Source: Populus alba
Taxonomy: Eukaryota; Streptophyta; Magnoliopsida; Malpighiales; Salicaceae
NCBI RefSeq assembly: GCF_005239225.2
Contig: NC_133287.1
Span: 9,343,493 to 9,407,492 of the forward strand
Length of the DNA: 64,000 bases
Reading direction: 5' to 3'
Both the position numbers and the translations under genes were made by a program. This document shows, piece after piece, positions 59,022 to 64,000 of this stretch (its first letter is position 1; the number at the start of each line of letters is the position of its first letter). The notes under the pieces are model-generated. The model searched no databases. It had not been told where the DNA came from and was given only the letters and a program-made list of their open reading frames with translations.

Positions 59022-59309
59022 TTGTACAAATCAACTCAGTTAAGTAGACTGCTTAATTTACAGGAAGTTCTTCCAATGATTCTGTCAACATGTTGTCGCA
59101 AAGAACCCAAACCCAAGGTAGCCTTCCAGACTGTTTATATACAGTGTGCTCATCAAGTGGAAGTAATCAGCAGCGAGGAAGATAACACAGGCAAGCACTC
59201 GGAGGACGATGACTCGCTCACTGACAGATCCCTCTTATCAATATTATATCTTGACACTGTCTCTACCGACTTGAATGGAGTAATGGTTGAGAAAGTGCTT
59301 CTCCTTTAA
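59022..59309 (+). other. Unrecognised coding-like segment, possible terminal exon
   Basis: A 95-codon frame with a normal amino-acid mix, including an acidic run (ISSEEDNTGKHSEDDDSLTD) and less biased base composition than its surroundings. A good splice acceptor (TTAATTTACAG) lies at about 59063, and an AATAAA-like signal follows at about 59559. It may be the last exon of a gene whose upstream part was lost or displaced by the copia insertion, or part of the copia LTR. I do not recognise the protein. Confidence 0.3.
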
Positions 59310-60496
59310 CTTCAAAGTACGTGCAAATTGGCAGCAAACTTTATTCATCAAAGATCACCTTATCTGCTTTTTTTATTCCATCTGTTTTAGCTTTTTTTCC
59401 TCTGACTTTTGAGCCAATCTCCCATCCGGAATCCCCAGCCCAGAAACTAGATTTCTTTGTCAACCATATCTGGTAGCTCTAATCAGATATTCCAAATGAA
59501 GCGTTAGTTTGATGGGTTTGGCATAGAATTTGATTCTGTCCTCTGTGCTGTGCTCATTTCAATAAAAACGAAAGCTCTACAATATGGTAACAATGTTAGG
59601 AATGTATAGAATTTGATTCTGCCAGACATCAAAGCAGCAATGTACAGAAAAGCAGAAACTCCTAGTCCTTAAACAATGTTAGCAAAATACAGAATACAGT
59701 TCTAGTTCCCAAAGGTTCACGTCTTAAAGACCAATCAGGGTTTTGATTAGAAAACCACCAAGTTGAAGCTGAAGTACAGTTGTTCATGGATACCAAACCC
59801 AAACTGAAAAAGGCATTCTATGTGGTCACAGGATTTGGAGGATCTGTAAACTTTCAGGGGATCTGATATTCCTGTTTTCTTTACAAAACCAGCATCCAAT
59901 TATGCAAATCTATCGAGACAATCTGTTAGATATCCACTTTATCTCTATAAAGTCACCAGAAGTTGTTTGCTATATACTTGCATATCATATATAATCATAT
60001 CTGCTACTGATCCTATAGTCTCTGCACAACACGTCAAGCAATAAATTCCCGATAATTTCCTTTAGAGGATGAAGTGAAGGAGTCTCAAACAAGTTTTGGT
60101 GATTTGACAAATTCATGAGAGCAACCGAATGAAATCTAACTTGACAAAGTGTAGAAATTAACTGCTAAGACACTTGCAATAATGAAACCAAGATGAGCAG
60201 CAGAATAAGCATGAAGCAAATGAAATTTCAAATCCATCGAACTGTAAGTCGTAATGGAAGAGCAGAACATGAACTCATTGTGATACGGGGTTAGTGGAAT
60301 TTGGAAATTAACCAAGATGCCAAAAAGCTAGCAGAGAAGCTCTTCTTTTTAAGTCTGACTAAAAGCTGTAATATTTTGCAAAAGATCAAGGGGGGTTTTA
60401 TAATCGAGCATCAATGGCACAGCCTCTAGAGATTTTTTTTTTTAATTAATGTAGATATTTGGATCAATTTAAATGCATTTCAACTAATTTTAATCC
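59310..60496. other. Non-coding stretch right of the orphan segment
   Basis: More balanced in base composition than the AT-rich DNA to its right, with TTCAATAAAAACG at about 59556 as a possible poly(A) signal for a plus-strand transcript. No open frame of note and no repeat family is recognised. Confidence 0.35.
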
Positions 60497-61215
60497 TCTA
60501 AAAATTTCTTGTTTCGCTAGCTGATTTGTGAAAAAATTGCATTCCCTCATTGCATGCTTGAATACTATCTAGTTGAACGAGGAGAAACGATTAATAATCA
60601 ATGTCATTGAAAGTTGAAAATATTCATCTACTTACAATTAATATACATGCATATTAGTACAACTATCATGCGATACAAGTGACAAGGAATAAAGAAATTT
60701 AGAACAGAAGAAGATATTATTATTTAGTAATTTGATATATATTTTATATTAAATTTTTGTAGAGTTTATATAGCCATATAGTAAGATATATAAAAAAAAA
60801 AATAAAACAAATTATAAAATATGCTTGCTCATCTCCTTTAAAATTAATAAGTATATAAATTTCTAAAAAATTTTATTTGGCTAGTTGATTTGTAAAAGAA
60901 TTGCATTCCCTCGTTGCATGCTTGAATACTATCTGGTTGAATGAGAAGAAAACGATCAATAATCAATGTCATTGAAAGTTGAAAATATTCATCTATTTAC
61001 AATTAATATACATGCATGTTAGTGCAACTATCATGCGATAGAAGAGATAAAGAACAAAAAAATTCAGAATAAAAGAGGATATTATTATTTAGTAATTTGA
61101 TATATATTTTACATTAAATTTTTGTAGAGTTTAAATAGCTATATAGTAAGACATAAAAAAATAGAATAAAACAAATTATAAAATATGCTTTATCATCTTC
61201 TTTGATTAAATGATT
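60497..61215. repeat. Tandem duplication of a ~364-bp AT-rich unit
   Basis: Copy 1 begins TCTAAAAATTTCTTG at 60497 and copy 2 TCTAAAAAATTTTAT at 60862. Landmarks such as GCATGCTTGAATACTATCT (60552 and 60916) and ACTATCATGCGATA keep an offset of 364. Differences are mainly scattered substitutions. No coding content. Confidence 0.9.
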
Positions 61216-62855
61216 AATTAAAATAAATTTTTGATTGCTTTGAGTTGTTCAATTCCTTGATCTATTTCTTTTATTAATTAGAAAATAATACCTTGATTAT
61301 TTTTTTAACACATCCCTCAAACTCATAATAATTTGAGGTCGACATACATCACCTTTATTATCATTGTAGCCTTATCTTCAAGAATTGTATTTTTATGAAT
61401 ATGACTATTCTTAATCACTTTTCTCCTTATGGATGCTGTCATATTTCTCTAACTATATATCTTTTTTAAGATTTGGCTTTTCAAGTGGCTATTTTATTTT
61501 GGCTTACTATTTAACTAGAATGATGTCTTTTTCTTATCATAATTTCTTGGCCATTTCAATCTCCCTTTTTTCTTTTTTCTTTTTTATGGAAGAACTCCTA
61601 CCCTCTCTTTTATTGAGTGGTCTCTTTTGTACCACCTTTATCAGACTTATCAACTTTTATTAAGTCTCTCTTGTTTTTTTATGTATTTCTTTTATTGCAA
61701 TATCTCAATTCTCTTGTTAGGCTTTGTCACCTTGTATCTTTCTTTTTTTTTTTTTTTGTGTTATTTGGATGTCATTTGGTCATCCACATGATCTTTAAGT
61801 TTTCTCCTTATCATTGTTTGATATATTATTAAAAAAATAATAAATAAAATATTTGATAAATAGTAAAAAGAATAGAAAACATAGTATTTTAAAATGGTTG
61901 GATGGAAGATATAAAGCAGTTTGCTAAAAAAAAGGCTAATTTTCAGAGCAAGATATGATTGATTTATTCTAATATAATGTTAAATAATCATCTTAATTTA
62001 AAAACTTGCTGATTAAATAATCACGAGTTTAAATTTTATAATTTTTATTTTTTTTAATTAAAATTAATTAATAGTATAAAATAGTGCAGGTTTATGTAAA
62101 TTTTCTTGAAAAGATATATTATAAAATAATATAAACCAAGTTTTAGAACCTGAATGATTTAAGTTTTGAGATTTAAGTTTTGAGATTGAGATTTTGAGAG
62201 GGACCAGAGGCTTCGACATAGAAGTATTGTTACTAATTCCATTGCTCCATATCTCCATTGTATGCTCGGATTTTAGACAAAAGTGCTATCACCTGTTATT
62301 TTTCCATTAATATAGTTTAGATGAACCATCTCTTAATGCCCTCAATTTTTTTTATTTTTTTTAATTACAATACCACTGCTTTGTGCTATATATCACTAGC
62401 TACGTTTCTTGAGCAGTGAAATTACTGCTTTAAACTTCTAGACTCCTGTTCTATTGCCCTCCCATACAATGCTTGTGATGCTGGTGCTTTACTTTAGCTC
62501 TCCAACAAAGGTTTCATGATCGTCAGTAATATGCCTACCACAACGATCCTTCAATATATAACTATTTTCTGCTACAATGGTAATATTCCTTTTGTAGAAA
62601 CACCATTAATTAAGATTCATATATAGGTAAGTAAAGCTTTTCTCCAAAAGCAAAAGCAACAAACAGAAAGTATTGGGAAAACCAGAACAGGATAAACGGG
62701 ACAGAAAGCAAAGACATATAGCTAGATGCATGTCTTAAAGCATGTATCTTACGAACAAAATGAATCTTAATTTATGACACAATATAGATTGATCACAAAT
62801 TAAGAAGTTGGACTTTGATATATAGAAGAAGGAAGCATGAAACGCATTCCTTTTA
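61216..62855. other. Intergenic spacer left of the carboxylesterase
   Basis: T-rich and A-rich sequence with long pyrimidine runs (61430-61830) that create phenylalanine/leucine-rich spurious frames. The last few hundred bases before 62856 hold the 3' UTR of the esterase. No gene or element is recognised. Confidence 0.45.
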
Positions 62856-63896
62856 TCATTGGTTGATGAAAGTCTTGATATGGGATACCATCTCTTGAAC
62901 GCGGGTATGAGAGAGATGAGAATTATGTAGAATTTGAAATGCATGGCCGACTCCTTTGTACGTCACTGTTTCAACTCTCTTACCAGCTCTAGTCAAGGCC
63001 GAACAAAATTCCGAGTTTCTGTCCTTGAGTATATCCAACTCAGATATGCCAACCATTATAGCTGGAAGTCGTAGGTCCCGCAACTTGCTGGCACCATTTG
63101 CTAAAGGGTTGCAGTATGGATGATCACGGTTAGATCCTAGAGGTAGTGATAGCCGCCAGTATGTGTCAGAAGCCGACAGAGTCAGTGCTGAGTTAGCTGG
63201 TTGAGTCATATTTTTCTCAGACAAAGTTCGTGCCTCTCCTCCAAAGAAAGGTTGGATCAAGATGATACCCTTGAAACACAAAGGCTTTGTCATGGACTCA
63301 GGATTGTATCTGGATTCTAGCCTTGTGGCCACGTTGTAAGCTATGTTTGCACCAGCGCTGTCACCAGCTAGGAACATGCTAGAGAAATTGCACCGACTCA
63401 ACCACCACTTATGCTCTGGAGAGCCATTTAGAGCCTGTTGTTTTACCCATGTAAAGGCGTCGATGCCGTCATCATAAGCAGTAGGGAGACGATTTTCGGG
63501 GGCCAGCCGGAAGTTTATGGATAAAATAATGCAACTTGCTTTAGAAGCAAGATTGGCCAAGAACTCATGGTAAACACTCCAAGCAGCTGAGCCAACACAA
63601 AACCCGCCTCCATGGAAGTAAACAAGCAAAGGCAGCGTGCCTGAGCGGTTTGAGACATAAATGCGAGCCCACAAGTTAGTGAACTTGTCGATAACAACAT
63701 CTTTTGCTGTCACATCATTTACTGTCGCCACGTTGCAAGGAACACTGGGAATGATAGGAGGCCTTTCGATGTGTCCATCTTTGTAAACTCTGATGAGTCC
63801 TTCGATTTCTTCAATGATTACTCCATGGGAGTTCTTGCTCGTTTGACGATTAATTCTTGGATCGAAGGAGATGGCAGCCATTTTTCTTCTTCTCAT
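62856..63896 (-). CDS. Plant carboxylesterase, CXE/GID1-like alpha/beta hydrolase
   Basis: A 346-residue single-exon enzyme of the plant CXE (hormone-sensitive-lipase-like, class I) family, which hydrolyses small carboxylic esters; the substrate cannot be told from sequence. HGGGF at residues 95-99 forms the oxyanion hole, Ser180 in GDSAGAN is the nucleophile, Asp288 in SELDILKDRN and His318 in GVGHAF complete the triad. RLAPENRLPTAYDD (130-143) is the usual CXE block. His318 in place of the Val seen in GID1 gibberellin receptors argues for an active esterase. There is no signal peptide or membrane segment, so it is probably cytosolic. Length is normal for the family. Met1 or Met6 could start the protein; the run MAAISFDPRI at Met6 looks more family-like. 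Confidence 0.95.
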   Translation of the reverse strand: MRRRKMAAISFDPRINRQTSKNSHGVIIEEIEGLIRVYKDGHIERPPIIPSVPCNVATVNDVTAKDVVIDKFTNLWARIYVSNRSGTLPLLVYFHGGGFCVGSAAWSVYHEFLANLASKASCIILSINFRLAPENRLPTAYDDGIDAFTWVKQQALNGSPEHKWWLSRCNFSSMFLAGDSAGANIAYNVATRLESRYNPESMTKPLCFKGIILIQPFFGGEARTLSEKNMTQPANSALTLSASDTYWRLSLPLGSNRDHPYCNPLANGASKLRDLRLPAIMVGISELDILKDRNSEFCSALTRAGKRVETVTYKGVGHAFQILHNSHLSHTRVQEMVSHIKTFINQ

Positions 63897-63953
63897 TCAA
63901 GGAGTGGGATGGAATGGACTAGTTAGTGTGTTCTGCTATAAACCTAAAGTCTC

Positions 63954-63961
63954 TTTATATA
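63954..63961 (-). promoter_or_regulatory. TATA box of the carboxylesterase gene
   Basis: On the minus strand TATATAAA lies 58 bases before the first ATG, a usual distance for a short 5' leader. A CT-rich stretch sits immediately upstream. Confidence 0.6.
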
Positions 63962-64000
63962 GAGAGCGAGAGATAAGGTCAAGGATAATTAAAGCTCTGA

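Noticed and set aside
61433..61832. Leucine/phenylalanine-rich plus-strand frames resembling membrane proteins
   Set aside because: They come from pyrimidine runs; there is no conserved motif and no flanking gene structure.

Overview
This is nuclear DNA from a flowering plant: long AT-rich introns and intergenic DNA, spliced genes with plant orthologues, and nested Ty3-gypsy, Ty1-copia and hAT-type elements. Gene content fits a eudicot. The interspersed repeat at about 47.08-47.28 kb resembles sequences I associate with Populus and other Salicaceae, but that placement is inference.

Three protein-coding genes can be supported, all on the minus strand. (1) 136-2568: the first five exons of an NADPH-dependent diflavin oxidoreductase (ATR3/NDOR1/Tah18 family), covering the FMN-binding flavodoxin domain; the rest lies left of the window. 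(2) 15061-51465: a 36-kb gene for a giant HEAT-repeat protein of the SWEETIE/HEATR5 family. I traced 48 coding exons (6,693 nt, 2,230 residues) with every phase consistent. All introns are GT-AG except intron 4, which appears to use a GC donor. The stop codon is followed in frame by coding-like acidic sequence with one further stop, suggesting a recently shortened C-terminus. (3) 62856-63896: a single-exon plant carboxylesterase (CXE/GID1-like alpha/beta hydrolase) with an intact catalytic triad and oxyanion motif.

The rest is mostly mobile-element debris. 4.0-12.4 kb is a decayed Ty3-gypsy element interrupted by a 3.4-kb non-autonomous LTR element (8613-12014). That element carries no recognisable retrotransposon genes. 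It holds three exact-period 157-bp tandem repeats and an IQ-motif segment resembling plant class XI myosin. The large gene's introns carry a decayed copia element (33345-38009), a candidate solo LTR with a 62-bp tandem array (about 40.54-43.65 kb), a 774-bp hAT-type element with an 8-bp target duplication (49847-50620), and a short interspersed repeat. 53.8-59.0 kb is a second decayed copia element, with an internal segment present three times and a solo-LTR-like wedge.

The three genes do not form a pathway. The diflavin reductase acts in cytosolic Fe-S assembly, the HEAT protein probably in adaptor-linked vesicle traffic and sugar status, and the esterase is a soluble hydrolase of unknown substrate. 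The most unusual items are the transposon-borne IQ segment, the biphasic divergence of that element's LTRs, the GC-AG intron, the shortened C-terminus with its aromatic/acidic motifs, and an orphan coding-like stretch at 59.0-59.3 kb.
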